Assembly: GCA_943704525.1 (NCBI GenBank)
Contig: CALSCQ010001242.1
Span: 61,579 to 125,578 of the forward strand
DNA: 64,000 bases
Direction: 5' to 3'
From: Pigoraptor vietnamica
Taxonomy: Eukaryota > Opisthokonta > Filasterea
Shown: positions 50,458 through 60,793 of the stretch, one piece after another
Layout of the letters: every line of letters begins with the position of its first letter
Position numbering within the stretch: the stretch's first letter is position 1
Translations under genes and position numbers: made by a program
The notes under the pieces: generated by a model
What the model was told of the DNA's origin: nothing
Database searches by the model: none
The model's input: only the letters and a program-made list of their open reading frames with translations

Positions 50458-53332
50458 TCACTTGTAGGCGAAGCCCCTCGCCTGCTCAAGAATGAAGCTG
50501 AAGTACTCGTACTCGGCGGCAATCCACTGGTCGTCGTCGAGGCACTCGCGGACGACGTTCGCAACCGCCTCGTCGCGCTTCTTGGCGGAGAGGTTGTGCT
50601 CTATCCGCTCGAGCAGTGGCCCGATGCGCTTTCGGCAGCGCTGGAATTCGGTGTAACGGAAATGGTGGAGGCGGTGGTACTGGTGGGAAAAGAGGACGGG
50701 ACGGGACGTTTCAGAAGAACACAGACGTCACAACACGACTCGTTTGGTCCCAGTACAGGGGTTGCAAGCGTATGTCTGCCAGAGTTATAGGGCGAACAGA
50801 TAGTTAACGGGTTATCTCCCTCCACGACTGCCCACGTGATATGCGCGCCCGGAGCACACGTTGCCGCAGAGGAATTCGCGCTCGGGCTCTTCGGCGCCCG
50901 CGGACGGACGACGACGCGCGGGACTCGTGACGAGAGAGTTGGCATCGTACGGGTCGCCGGAGAGGGTGATTTTGTGAGACGCTGGGTGGCTGGGGTTGGG
51001 GCGCAAAGGTCACAACAACAGCGTGCCCAGCCGCAAAACCGCAAGGAGCACTGCGTTTTGACGCACCAAAGCACATGCACTGGGGCCGATACCACATTCA
51101 ACAAATATCACACACGCAGACCCACTTGGTGCGGCCGCACGCCTGGCAGTCCAGCCTCTTCATCGCCACGTGCACGTCAAATTGCGGATACGCCTCGATC
51201 GCAGCGCGAAAGTCGGGCTTCCACGACGTCGTATCGACGAGGAACCGCTTGCTGTGACGCCGGGAATGCACACGCAAACTCAGTAACTCGCACCACTGAG
51301 GGGCTGCAACAACGAAACACGCCGCGAAGCACCTGTCGGAGCAAATGACGACACACGCACGTGGACGCACCTGTCCTGAATGCGCAGGTCGATCCGCCGC
51401 ACGGACGGCATGAAATAGGGATCCTTCTCCTCTTCCGTGAGTCGCACGAACTCGCTGTCCACACACGCCGACAGCATAAACTGCAGGTAGATGATGAACG
51501 ACTCGGACTCGTCGCCGCCCGGCACGCGGCCACCCCCTGGCACCCAGTGGCCCAGCTCTATCAGATCCGTGATGGTTCCCTTCAGCGGGGCTAGGTCTTT
51601 TGCGTGCGCGCCGACAACAACGTCTGGGTCGCTCTCCGCGTCACCGCCGTCCGAATCGTCGTCGCCATCCCCCTCCGAGCCCTCCGCGTCGCTTGCGGCA
51701 TCGGCAGCGCTTTCATCCTCGGCGCCATCGATCGCGTCTGTTGCAGGGCGCAGGAACTTGAACGGCGCCTTGTGTGCTTTCGGGGGCGTTGCACGCGACG
51801 GCCGCTTCAGGGGCGATGCGCGCAATTGCACGGCATCCGCAAACTGCTGCTTGAGCGGCGGGTCGACGGAGACGGCGTCGCGTCCGTCGACGGGCACCTC
51901 GTGAGTCGCTCGAATAGGGCACACGAGCACGTGCGCGTCCACTTGGTGATAGTCTCCCGACGCCACAAACCTTCAAAACGAGATCACGTAGACGGCGTGT
52001 GTGTTATGACGAGAACGGCACAGGCGGAACACTCACAAACAACACAATAACAGAATGCTCACAGAGAGCAAACGGCGTTCATCCCAAGCAATATCTCACT
52101 CACCGGTCGCCGTTCTCTGGATAGTACTCAAGCAATGGCTGATGGGCGTCCGCAACGCGGTACAGCACATACGACGGCGCGGCTGCACGGCCACCATCGA
52201 CGCCCGTCTCGACCTGCGCAGCCGCAAACGCGTTCGTAACGAGGCCGTTGCTTCCCCCGAGGGACCGCTGCGATGCCGGCGACGCGCTCGTGCGCTTCCG
52301 CGGCGACGCCTTGCGCCCCCTCTTTGGCGTGCCCTTCGCTCCTCCGCGCGCAGAACGGCGTCTCTTCGAGGGCGTGTCGGTCTTCGGGATGCGAAGGAGG
52401 TGTTCGGCCTCGTTCTCCGAACCCGACGCATCGCCCTGTGAATCCGCCACCGCTTCGTCGCCCTCACTCTGCTCCTCCTCCTCATCTTCCTCGTCCGTCG
52501 CCACAATGAAATCGGCGAGATCGTCCACGGTCCCCTCCGTCTCGTACTCCTCTTCCACCTTCGCACGTGCGCGCGTCTGACGCCGTGCTTTCCGCGGCTT
52601 CGGCTTGTCCTCGACGCCCCCAAATTCTAACGGATCAAGCCCGGCGGCTGCCCGCGTGCGCTTTCGGGTTGTCACTTTCGGCTCGGGCGTCGACAGCGCA
52701 GCTTCCGAGTCCCCGCTGCCACTGTCCTCGCTCCCTTCGTCGTCACTGCCAAAGATGTTGCGGTTGCGGGCCTTTGAAGATGCATCTCGCACGCGACGAA
52801 GGACGGCGTCAGACAAGCGCCGGGACTCCCCCTTGGCCGGCGGCTGCTCGTCTTCCTCAGAAGTGTCCTCGCGCCTCGCTTTCTTTCTCGGCGAACTTTC
52901 ATCCGACTCCGAGTCATGGCCGAGAACTCTCCTTCGCGAGCGACGGCGCATCGGTGTAACCTCGTCCTCGACAGTCGCCATGCCACTTGTGGGGACGACA
53001 ACGCCACTCGAATCCATTTTCTCCTGCACTCGGCCTTCCGATTGGCCGCCAGCAGGTGCGGAGGTCACTCGCACACTTCGTCGACGGTTGCTGTCGGTCG
53101 CAATGCCATGTCAGCAAAAGAACTTTACGCCAATGTCCCCTTAAACTCACCGCGTCTCCGCGTCATCTTCCTCCTCGCTGTCGATGGCATATATTCGAAC
53201 GGGCTCCAAGACAGACATCGCATCTCGCAGCCCCACACACAGCGCATTCCTTCGTTCGTTCCAGTAAGGCGACTCTTCAATAGGTCCCATTGCCGACTCG
53301 TAGTCGAAGCAACTGCGGTGCAGTATCCACAT
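50458..53332 (-). CDS. CCDC82-like DUF4211 protein
   Basis: Minus exons 53151-53332, 52104-53090, 51371-51970, 51126-51251, 50836-50989, 50458-50679; about 756 aa from ATG 53332 (ATG 53290 also possible). The N-terminal two thirds is charged and disordered, with alternating basic (KRRRSARGGAKGTPKRGRK) and acidic (ATDEEDEEEEQSEGDE) stretches. DUF4211 follows: SFIIYLQFMLSACVDSEFV, a Cys2 motif DCQACGRTNHPASHKITLSG, PYD, then FLCGNVCSGRAYHYHRLHHF and YTEFQRCRKRIG. The CxxC..CxxxC..H pattern and order match CCDC82. Molecular function is unknown in any organism I know of; charge and composition suggest a nuclear protein. The donor chosen for exon 4 (ACC-AA/GTGGGT) restores RTNHPASHK. Confidence 0.75.
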
Positions 53333-53771
53333 GTTACCGTGTTACTGTTTTGGCGCGTTGCCGGGCTTCTCCGTGCCGAGTCCGGCGAGGTGTTGCTTCG
53401 TACGACAACTACGCCGCTAAGCATTACTGGCCCCGACAGTTCCTTCCCACAACGATCACTCGCGGCGAACTGCTCGCACTACGGTTTCAGTTCTTCGGGT
53501 TATTATATGCGACAGCGAAACAAGACGTAAACGCGCCGGCGCAAACGCTATCTTCCTACAGCAATCCGAGAATAGGTGCGCCGGCACCGGCACGTCGCAG
53601 TTGTCGCCGCCGCAATTACGGCGGCTTCTCAACGTTCGTCTTCGGTTGCGGCACGATTGCTGCCGGAGAGCCAGCAGCGCGAACTGTGGCGGGGGAACGA
53701 CACCATAGGGCTCCCGCACGAGCCGAACCGACTGCGGCACGTATTGTTGCTCGGAAGCGCTACCGCCGAGC
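53333..53771. other. Spacer upstream of the CCDC82-like gene
   Basis: Holds the CCDC82-like promoter and the 3' flank of PLAC8 gene A. No gene or repeat recognised. Confidence 0.4.
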
Positions 53772-55755
53772 TTACACGTAAAATGACTGCTCTTGCACGT
53801 CCTGCGCGGGCGAAGTCGGAACTGGTTCGCTTGGCTGCTGTGGAGGCGGCTGCGGCGCGGACTGTTGCTGGGGAGCACCGCCGGGCTGTTGCTGCACAAG
53901 CACAAGGGCCGGCTGCGGTGCGTGCTGTTGCTGGATGGCGCTGGGCTGCTGCACGACAATAGGTTGCGGCGCAAATTGTAGCAGGGGAGCGCTACCGTCG
54001 GGCTGCTGCGCGTACTGCTGCTGGGGCGCAGGCTGGAGCACGTAGAACACCTGCGGCGCCGTGTTGCCGCCGGGTTGCGCGTATTGCAGCACGTACTGTT
54101 GGGGGACGGGGTTGGCGACCGGCTGTTGACCCTGTGGCGCGTTCGGCTGCTGGGGAGCATTGTGAATCGCCTGCGGTGCGACTTGCTGTGAAGGGACGTT
54201 GCCGCTGGGCTGTGCGTATTGCAGCACGTACTGCTGTGGGACGGGGTTGCCGACCGGCTGTTGAACCTGGGGAGCGTTTCGTTGCTGCGAAGCGTTGCCG
54301 AACGTTGATTGCTCGGGAGGGACGTTGCCGCCGGGCTGCGCGTACTGCAAGACGTACTGCTGTGGAGCGGCGTTGACCACCTGCGGCCCCTGTGGCGCGC
54401 TCTGCTGTTGGGGAGCCGCCACCATGACGTACTGCTGCGGAGCGGCGTTGCCGACGAACTGCTGACCCTGTGGCGCGTGTTGCGGCAGCGGTTGCGGCGG
54501 ACCTTGCGGAGCGTAATATGACTGCGGCATTGGGCCCTGCGGCGCGTAATACAGCTGGGCAGCGTTGCCGCCGACACCCTGCGGCGCGTACTGCCGCTGC
54601 TGCTGAGCCATTGGCGCGTACGCCTGTTGCGGGGCGTTGACGACCTGCTGGGGGATGTAGTGCTGCGGCGGGGCCCCATAAGGCTGCGCTTGAGCCACGG
54701 GCTGCACGCTTATCGCCACCGGCGCCGGCGCCGTCTGCGGTTGCGCGGGCGCGTATGACGACAGGGTTGCGCGCGCGTCGATCACAACGCCGGCTTTCTG
54801 CCCGCGCCGTGCCTTGACCTCGCGAATGTCCTGGCAGATAGCGCACGGACCGAGGCAGCAGAGGTTACGGAGATCTTCGGTCCAGGGCACGCCCAGGTGG
54901 AAAGCGCGGCGAACTCGTAGTCGCAACATGGCTATTGCGACGGACGGGCAGAGCAGTGCGACGCAGCAGAGAATAAAGTCGAACGGCCCGCCATCGACCT
55001 CCCCGCCGGCCTTGCCCATGGCGTACGGGTGGCACCCGCAGCACACCAGAATGCACGATTCGCCGTCGTCCGTGCAAGCTTCAATGTCCGACGAGTACGC
55101 GTTCGGCACGACCTTGCCGTCCGCACCGACGACGCCGTAGATGGGGTCCCAGTCGCCACGTGCATCCACCTCGCTAATGTCCTGCAGCGTCGCGAAGAGG
55201 GGACAGCAGCACACATAGCACATCGTAGCGACATCGTCCTCGCGAATGCTGTACTTCTCCTGCACGAGCATACGGAGACACCATCCGGCGAGGCATGGCG
55301 CCAACGAGGCCACGAGGAAGAAGTACCAGTCAAAGTACGTGCCCTGGACGTCTCCGGCGGCCTTCGCGACCATATAATGGTACGCGCAGCACGTGCAGCA
55401 GCACAGTCCACCGTCAATATCCTCGGCGCAAAATTCGTACGTGTACGCGCCGTTTGCGGGCGGCTTCGTCGACTTACTCAGCAGGCGCACGATAGGGAGC
55501 GGTTGCGCGTCCAGGTTTGTGACCACCGCTTCGCTGGGGCGCGCGCTTGGGACGGCCACCATGGCCACGCTGTCGTTCGCGACGAGTCCATCGTTGGAAG
55601 AAGACACTGCTGTTTGTCAGGGGGCGAGAGATGCGGGTTAGCACACTTCCTCGAAACCAGCTGTCATAGGCGCGTTCGGGCCGGGTAGATCCCTGTTGAC
55701 TCCGCGAGGGCCAGTGCACGCAAACAGCGTCACACTCACCGCTCCCTCTCTCCAT
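53772..55755 (-). CDS. Double-PLAC8 cysteine-rich protein with Q/P/A-rich t tail (copy A)
   Basis: Minus exons 55740-55755 and 53772-55609; about 617 aa. Two PLAC8-type modules in tandem: module 1 has GLCCCTCCAYHYMVAKAAG, a hydrophobic hairpin, then MCYVCCCPLFATLQDISEV; module 2 has SCILVCCGCHPYAMGKAGG, DFILCCVALLCPSVAIAML, then LCCLGPCAICQDIREV. PLAC8 proteins are Cys-rich membrane-associated proteins, plant members affecting cell size and metal resistance; function here is not deducible. The C-terminal ~300 residues consist of degenerate repeats rich in QQYVLQYAQPGGN and APQGQQ-like units and are probably disordered. The exon 2 acceptor is a tandem NAGNAG (aacagcag) giving proteins with or without one Ala. 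It is the inverted paralogue of the gene at 57214-59088. Confidence 0.8.
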
Positions 55756-56290
55756 TGTCTCGCTCAGCAAATCGCTGAGTAACTTTCCTAGTGAAGAGCC
55801 GAGTCGCCGCGATTGCCGCTTTTTTTAGATGAGTGTCTCGACAGCGCAGAGCACTACGAACGCGCAGTTGCGAATTCAAACGCCTCAGCGCGAATTGTGG
55901 CCTGAAGGGGCAAGCACGCCTACGATTGCTCGGTCCATCGCACTCTCGGACGGCACCCGCGTAACACAACATGCCCCCGCAAAGTGCAAGGACTTTTGCC
56001 CACTCTCAGGTGCGAAGGGAAGGAGAACGGTCGCCTTTCCACTCCATCCAAGCCACCAAACAGACGATCACAACACAGTCCAGAGTCAAGCCGGAGTAAT
56101 CCTGGTTGATGTTTGTGTGCCGGCACTGCCCCTGTGGCGGCAGTGCACGCGGACTGAGGCCGCGGCGGTCGCGCACCCGGCGCCTCCCATGGCACAGTTC
56201 ATTGTGCCGGCACTCGAACACAGAGACTCTTCTTTAAGTGGCGCATCGCTTTCAGGACTGAGCCGGCCGCGCGCGCAGCACTGCTTCACG
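55756..56290. promoter_or_regulatory. Divergent promoter between PLAC8-A and the four-TM gene
   Basis: 535 bp between outward starts. An open frame from 55829 runs through it in phase with the four-TM gene, but its peptide shows no similarity I recognise, so I leave it as 5' flank or UTR. Confidence 0.4.
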
Positions 56291-57070
56291 ATGGCCGCTG
56301 CTGACGCGAGACTCGTGTTCTACGCGTGCGCCGGCGTGACTGCGCTCGCTTCGCTTTCGTGGCTCTTCCTCGTCATCTCGATCGGACCGCCCGCCGATCA
56401 TATGCCATGGGCAGAATTCAAGACTCGCATTGTGTTTTTTGGGATCGTGTACTCGGACTACGTGAACCCCAACTCACTGTGCGGAGCGGGTCAATGCGTC
56501 AAGGTCGGGCCGACGGACGGCGACTTGGGGCAGGCGTGCGCCGTAGGCATGGCGTTTTCGGTCATTGCAATCCTCGCGTTGAGCGTGTGCGTTGCCTCTG
56601 GTGGCTACACGGCGTACACGCTTTATTCCGTGAGCGCGTTGTCCGCCGAACCCGACCGAAACAAGCTTAACAAGGCCCTCTTGGCCGCCATGGCCTCGAG
56701 TACTACCGCAGGTCCGTTTCAAAGTGACTGTGTGCCCTGTTTCAGTTGCGTGCGTATTACGAATGCTCAATCACCCCGTGCGATTGCTTTGTTTCCAAGC
56801 GTTAGTGTTGTAACTTCCGATCTGATGTGGGTGCGTCCAATTGCGATTGAGTGCGCAGCCGTTGCTGGGCTCCTCGCTTTCTCCGGTTTCGCCGGGGTTG
56901 TGAACAGGCTGAGCGACTCCGCCGAGCAGGTCACGTTTGGATCGGGTTTTGCGCTCTGCATTGTAGCCACACTCCTCTCGGCTGCCGTCGCGGGCCTAAG
57001 CTTCTACGCCCGAAAGCTCACGGCGCGCTCTGCTTCGCTGCGAATGACTAGAACGAACGGTGAGTTTTAA
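56291..57070 (+). CDS. Predicted four-transmembrane protein
   Basis: 259 aa from ATG 56291 (MAAADARLVFYACAG). Hydrophobic segments: LVFYACAGVTALASLSWLFL, AVGMAFSVIAILALSVCVA, IECAAVAGLLAFSGFAGVV and FALCIVATLLSAAVAGLSFY, with a first loop containing a Cys pair (NPNSLCGAGQCVKVG). The layout recalls claudin/tetraspan proteins but I cannot assign a family. The segment GPFQSDCVPCFSCVRITNA between TM2 and TM3 may be partly intronic. The frame ends AAC-GGT-GAG-TTT-TAA: the stop follows a perfect gtgagt donor at 57061, so the gene may instead splice into the downstream PLAC8 gene. Confidence 0.6.
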   Translation: MAAADARLVFYACAGVTALASLSWLFLVISIGPPADHMPWAEFKTRIVFFGIVYSDYVNPNSLCGAGQCVKVGPTDGDLGQACAVGMAFSVIAILALSVCVASGGYTAYTLYSVSALSAEPDRNKLNKALLAAMASSTTAGPFQSDCVPCFSCVRITNAQSPRAIALFPSVSVVTSDLMWVRPIAIECAAVAGLLAFSGFAGVVNRLSDSAEQVTFGSGFALCIVATLLSAAVAGLSFYARKLTARSASLRMTRTNGEF

Positions 57071-57213
57071 GCGCAGTTTCACTCGTGACTCTGAGTCCCA
57101 CGTGTGACACTTCGGACAACAACTAACAAATTGTATGTTGACCGGCACGCTTTTCAGGCCTATCTAGCGTTTCGTCATCCAACGATGGGCTTGTCGACTC
57201 CAACGTCGGAGCC

Positions 57214-59088
57214 ATGGCGGCCATCATCCCCAGCGCGCACGGCGGCGAAGCGCCGGCGGTGTACGAGACCGCACAACAGGGTGCGATCGTGCGCTTGCCG
57301 AGAAAGTCGACGAAGCCGCCCACAGACGGCGCGTACACGTACGATCTGTGCGCCGAGGATGTTGACGGTGCATTGTGCTGTTGTACGTGCTGCGCGTACC
57401 ATTATATGGTCGCGAAGGCCGCCGGAGACATCCAGGGCACGTACTTTGACTGGTTCATGTTTGCCGTGGCCTCGTGCATGGCGCCGTGCATCGCGGGGTG
57501 GTTTCTGCGTTCGAGCGTGCAGCGCAAGTACGGCATTCGCGAGGAGCCCCTCGTCACGATGTGCGTGGCGTGCTGCTGTCCCCTCTGCGCAACGCTTCAG
57601 GACATTCGCGAGGCGGATGTCCACGGCGACTGGGACCCCGTCTACGGCGTCGTCGGTGCGGACGGCAAGGTCGTGCCGAACGCGTACACGTCGGACCTGT
57701 GCGCTTGCACCGACGACCCCGAGTCGTGCATTCTGGTGTGCTGCGGGTGCCACCCGTACGCCATGGGCAAGGCCGGCGGGGAGGTCGATGGCGGGCCGTT
57801 CGACTTCATTCTCTGCTGCGTCGCGCTGTTCTGCCCGTTGGTCGCGATGGTCATGTTGCGGCTGCGCGTTCGCCGCGCTTTCCAGCTGGGCGAGCGCTGG
57901 ACGGACTCGCTTGAACGCATGCTCTGCTGCACGGGTCCGTGCGCTATCTGCCAGGACGTCCGCGAGGTCAACACACGGCGCGGGCGGAAAGCCGGCGTCA
58001 CGATCGACACGCGCGCAACCCTGTCGTCGTACGCACCCGCGCAACCGCAGACGGCGCCGGCGCCGGCGGCGATAAGCGCGCAGCCGGTGGCTCAACCGCA
58101 GCCGTACGGGGTCCCGCCGCCGCAGTACATCCCGCTGCACGTCGTCAACGCCCCGCAACAGGCGTACGCGCCAATGGCTCAGCAGCAGCCACAGTACGCG
58201 CCGCAGGGTGTCGGCGGCAACGCTGCCCAGTTGTATTACGCGCCGCAGGGCCCAATGCCGCAGTCATATTACGCTCCGCAAGGTCAGCCGCAACCGCTTC
58301 CGCAACACGCGCCACAGGGTCTACAGCTCGTCGGCAACGCCGCTCCGCAGCAATACGTCATGGTGGCGGCTCCCCAGCAGCAGGCCGCGCCTCAGGGACA
58401 GCAGGTGGTCGCCGCTCCTCAGCAGTACGTCCTGCAGTACGCGCAGCCTGGCGCCAACGTCCCTCCCGAGCAATCAACGTTCGGCAACGCTTCGCAGCAA
58501 CAAAACGCTCCCCAGGTTCAACAGCCGGTCGGCAACCCCATCCCACTACAGTACGTGCTGCAGTACGCGCAGCCCAGCGGCAACGTCCCTCCACAGCAAT
58601 TTGTGGCCCAGTCGAGCGTCGGCGACGCTGCTCAGCAGCAGTACGTGCCGCAACAGTACTACGTGATTGCGCTGCCGAGCGGTAGCGCTCCCCTCCCGCA
58701 ATTCGCGCCGCTCCAACAACAGTTCGCGCAGCCGGCGGCCGACGTGCCGCAGACCGCCCAGCAACCGGCCATCCAGCAGCTATTCGCGCAACCCGCCGGC
58801 AGCGCTCCTTCGTCGCAGATTGTTTCTCAGCCGAGTGCCGACGCCGTCGAGTCGCAGTTCGTGCAGTACGCCGTGCTGGACTTCCAGCAACCGCGCAATG
58901 CGGCACTGCAGAACGCGCAGCAACAGCCAAACGCGCCGCAAGGACAGTCCGGCGAACCCACGTCGCCGTACGTGCTTCAGGTCCCCAGTGACGGTCAACA
59001 AGTGTCCGGCGTGTTCTCCGTTTCACAGCCGGGGATCGCGAGCCCACAGGACGCGCAACCACAGGGAGTCGCCGAGGGGACGCAGTAG
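57214..59088 (+). CDS. Double-PLAC8 cysteine-rich protein with Q/P/A-rich tail (copy B)
   Basis: 624 aa from ATG 57214 (MAAIIPSAHGGEAP). Collinear with copy A: STKPPTDGAYTYDLCAEDVDG, module 1 LCCCTCCAYHYMVAKAAGD and CVACCCPLCATLQDIREAD, module 2 SCILVCCGCHPYAMGKAGGE, RLRVRRAFQLGERW, LCCTGPCAICQDVREVN, then the ATLSSYAPAQPQ linker and a repetitive Gln/Pro/Ala tail. The tails share unit types but differ in number and order. Similarity to copy A starts upstream of this ATG (GTTTCGTCATCCAACGATGG), so the real N-terminus is probably longer: acceptor cag at 57155-57157 opens GC-CTA-TCT-AGC in phase with the four-TM gene's donor. No separate first exon like that of copy A is visible. Confidence 0.78.
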   Translation: MAAIIPSAHGGEAPAVYETAQQGAIVRLPRKSTKPPTDGAYTYDLCAEDVDGALCCCTCCAYHYMVAKAAGDIQGTYFDWFMFAVASCMAPCIAGWFLRSSVQRKYGIREEPLVTMCVACCCPLCATLQDIREADVHGDWDPVYGVVGADGKVVPNAYTSDLCACTDDPESCILVCCGCHPYAMGKAGGEVDGGPFDFILCCVALFCPLVAMVMLRLRVRRAFQLGERWTDSLERMLCCTGPCAICQDVREVNTRRGRKAGVTIDTRATLSSYAPAQPQTAPAPAAISAQPVAQPQPYGVPPPQYIPLHVVNAPQQAYAPMAQQQPQYAPQGVGGNAAQLYYAPQGPMPQSYYAPQGQPQPLPQHAPQGLQLVGNAAPQQYVMVAAPQQQAAPQGQQVVAAPQQYVLQYAQPGANVPPEQSTFGNASQQQNAPQVQQPVGNPIPLQYVLQYAQPSGNVPPQQFVAQSSVGDAAQQQYVPQQYYVIALPSGSAPLPQFAPLQQQFAQPAADVPQTAQQPAIQQLFAQPAGSAPSSQIVSQPSADAVESQFVQYAVLDFQQPRNAALQNAQQQPNAPQGQSGEPTSPYVLQVPSDGQQVSGVFSVSQPGIASPQDAQPQGVAEGTQ

Positions 59089-59344
59089 CGCCGGCGACCA
59101 CCACCGACCGCTTTTTTCGTCGGCAGGCGATGCTCACTCGTGTACTCCTCTTCGGTCGTCCTCGCTGCGTCATGCTGTTATGCCATCGCGTGGATGCGCA
59201 TGTGGGAAAAAAAAAAAACTTGAAAAACAGTAGGTTGTAACACGCAACCAAGTTGTAACAATGGCCCCGATGGTAGGTCACACGCTTTCACCTTTCGTAC
59301 ATAACTCAGCTGGGGAGTGCGACATTCACTTGAGCGACGGCAAA

Positions 59345-60793
59345 ATGCTGCGACCTTTCGCCACTGCTCGCGCTCTTTTTCCACGCGCATACAGAGCAGC
59401 ATGTCTTGTGCGTGGGACGTGCGGCGCTGCATCCGAGAGTGTGGCCGTGTCGGGCGTGCGCGTACCCCTCCCACCAGAGCTTCTTCCCGGCGCGGGCAAG
59501 GGAAAGCGCGTGGTTGTGGGCGTCTCCGGAGGCGTGGACTCGTCCGTGTCGGCGCTTCTTCTGAAAAACGCCGGTTACGATGTCGTCGGCGTGTTTATGC
59601 GGAATTGGGACGAGAAGGACGAGGGCGGGAGCGGCACGCGGTGCACGGCAAACGAGGACATGCGCAGCGCAAAAATCGCGTGCGACGCGATCGGCATCCC
59701 ACTCGACGTCGTTTCTTTCGTGCGCGATTATTGGTTGGATGTCTTTGAGCCGATGTTGCGGACGTTTGCGGACGGCATGACGCCGAACCCCGACATTCTA
59801 TGCAACGCGCACATTAAGTTCACGCGATTCTTCGACCACGCCGTCAACAAACTCGGCGCTGATTATGTCGCGACGGGCCATTATGCGCGCGTGCGTCGGC
59901 GCTCCGACGGACCGCCGCAACTACTTCGCGCCGTCGACGTCGACAAGGATCAGACGTTTTTCCTGTGCTGGGTCCCCGGTGCGTCTCTGGAGCGGGCGCT
60001 ATTTCCCGTCGGCCATCTGGAGAAGCCCGTCGTGCGCCTTCTTGCGCGACATTCGGGCCTCGTGCACGCGGCGGAGCGCCCCGAGAGCATGGGGATATGT
60101 TTTATTGGAAAGCGGTCGTTTTCGGACTTCATTTCCGAGTACATCCCTGACAAACCCGGCGAATTCGTGACGCTCGACGGGCGCGTAGTCGGGACGCATC
60201 GCGGCTTGCACCACTTCACGCTCGGACAGCGGTCGCGTCTCAGCGGCTTTTCGCGCCCCGTGTATGTTGCGTGGAAGGTCGTGCAGACGAACCGAGTGAT
60301 CGTGGTGGAGGGCAGCGACCACCCACTCATGCGCTCCGCCACGTTCACAACAACCGCGCCCGTTTGGGTCAACCCGTCGGACGTGTCTTCGGTGCTTGTA
60401 CGCAAGGAGCGCGCGGTCGGCGACGGTAGCGGCGGCGGCGCAGTGTTCGGCGCCGCAGAACACACCCGTCTAGCGATGCGCTTCCGCCACCTGGCGCCGC
60501 TGATGCCGTGTCGCGTATCTCTTCTGGAGGGGGATGAGGGCGGGCTTCTTGTGTGGACCGACGCACCGCTCGCGAGTTTAACGCCCGGGCAAGTCGCTGT
60601 GCTCTACGACGGCGACGTGTGTCTCGGCGGCGCAACAATTGCCGACATTGTGGAGCCGGAAATCGACGGCCGACTTCGACCATGGAGCGAAGTTGTGCGC
60701 GAGCACATGGACCGTGTGCGTGCCGAGGCAATCGCGAACATGTCGAAGCGACAGAGGAGACGGCTCGAGGACGAAGCCACGTCGGGTTTATGA
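59345..60793 (+). CDS. TRMU: tRNA-specific 2-thiouridylase, mitochondrial (TRMU/MnmA)
   Basis: Thiolates U34 of tRNAs for Lys, Glu and Gln; in eukaryotes it works in mitochondria. Intronless, 482 aa from ATG 59345, whose start (MLRPFATARALFPRAYRAA) is Arg-rich without acids, like a mitochondrial presequence; ATG 59261 is an upstream alternative. PP-loop VVGVSGGVDSSV (58-69), GVFMRNWDE, the first catalytic Cys in TPNPDILCNAHIKF, DYVATGHYARV, DKDQTFFLCWV, the second catalytic Cys in SMGICFIGKRSFSDFI, LHHFTLGQR, and a C-terminal beta-barrel ending TPGQVAVLYDGDVCLGGATI. All catalytic motifs are intact. Confidence 0.95.
   Translation: MLRPFATARALFPRAYRAACLVRGTCGAASESVAVSGVRVPLPPELLPGAGKGKRVVVGVSGGVDSSVSALLLKNAGYDVVGVFMRNWDEKDEGGSGTRCTANEDMRSAKIACDAIGIPLDVVSFVRDYWLDVFEPMLRTFADGMTPNPDILCNAHIKFTRFFDHAVNKLGADYVATGHYARVRRRSDGPPQLLRAVDVDKDQTFFLCWVPGASLERALFPVGHLEKPVVRLLARHSGLVHAAERPESMGICFIGKRSFSDFISEYIPDKPGEFVTLDGRVVGTHRGLHHFTLGQRSRLSGFSRPVYVAWKVVQTNRVIVVEGSDHPLMRSATFTTTAPVWVNPSDVSSVLVRKERAVGDGSGGGAVFGAAEHTRLAMRFRHLAPLMPCRVSLLEGDEGGLLVWTDAPLASLTPGQVAVLYDGDVCLGGATIADIVEPEIDGRLRPWSEVVREHMDRVRAEAIANMSKRQRRRLEDEATSGL

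Noticed and set aside
51122-51126. Donor after TGG in CCDC82-like exon 4
   Set aside because: It does not connect in frame with TCT-CAC-AAA. The AA/GTGGGT donor gives RTNHPASHK as in DUF4211.
53456-54679. Long minus frame rich in Arg/Ser opposite and beside PLAC8-A
   Set aside because: It is a shifted-frame shadow of the repetitive PLAC8-A tail. The PLAC8 frame carries the conserved domains.
55829-56290. N-terminal extension of the four-TM protein
   Set aside because: The frame is open, but the peptide has no hydrophobic or conserved pattern and overlaps the expected divergent promoter. ATG 56291 directly precedes TM1.
57175-58158. Long minus-strand frame antisense to PLAC8-B
   Set aside because: It is a reverse-frame shadow in GC-rich coding sequence with no splice sites or conserved motif of its own.
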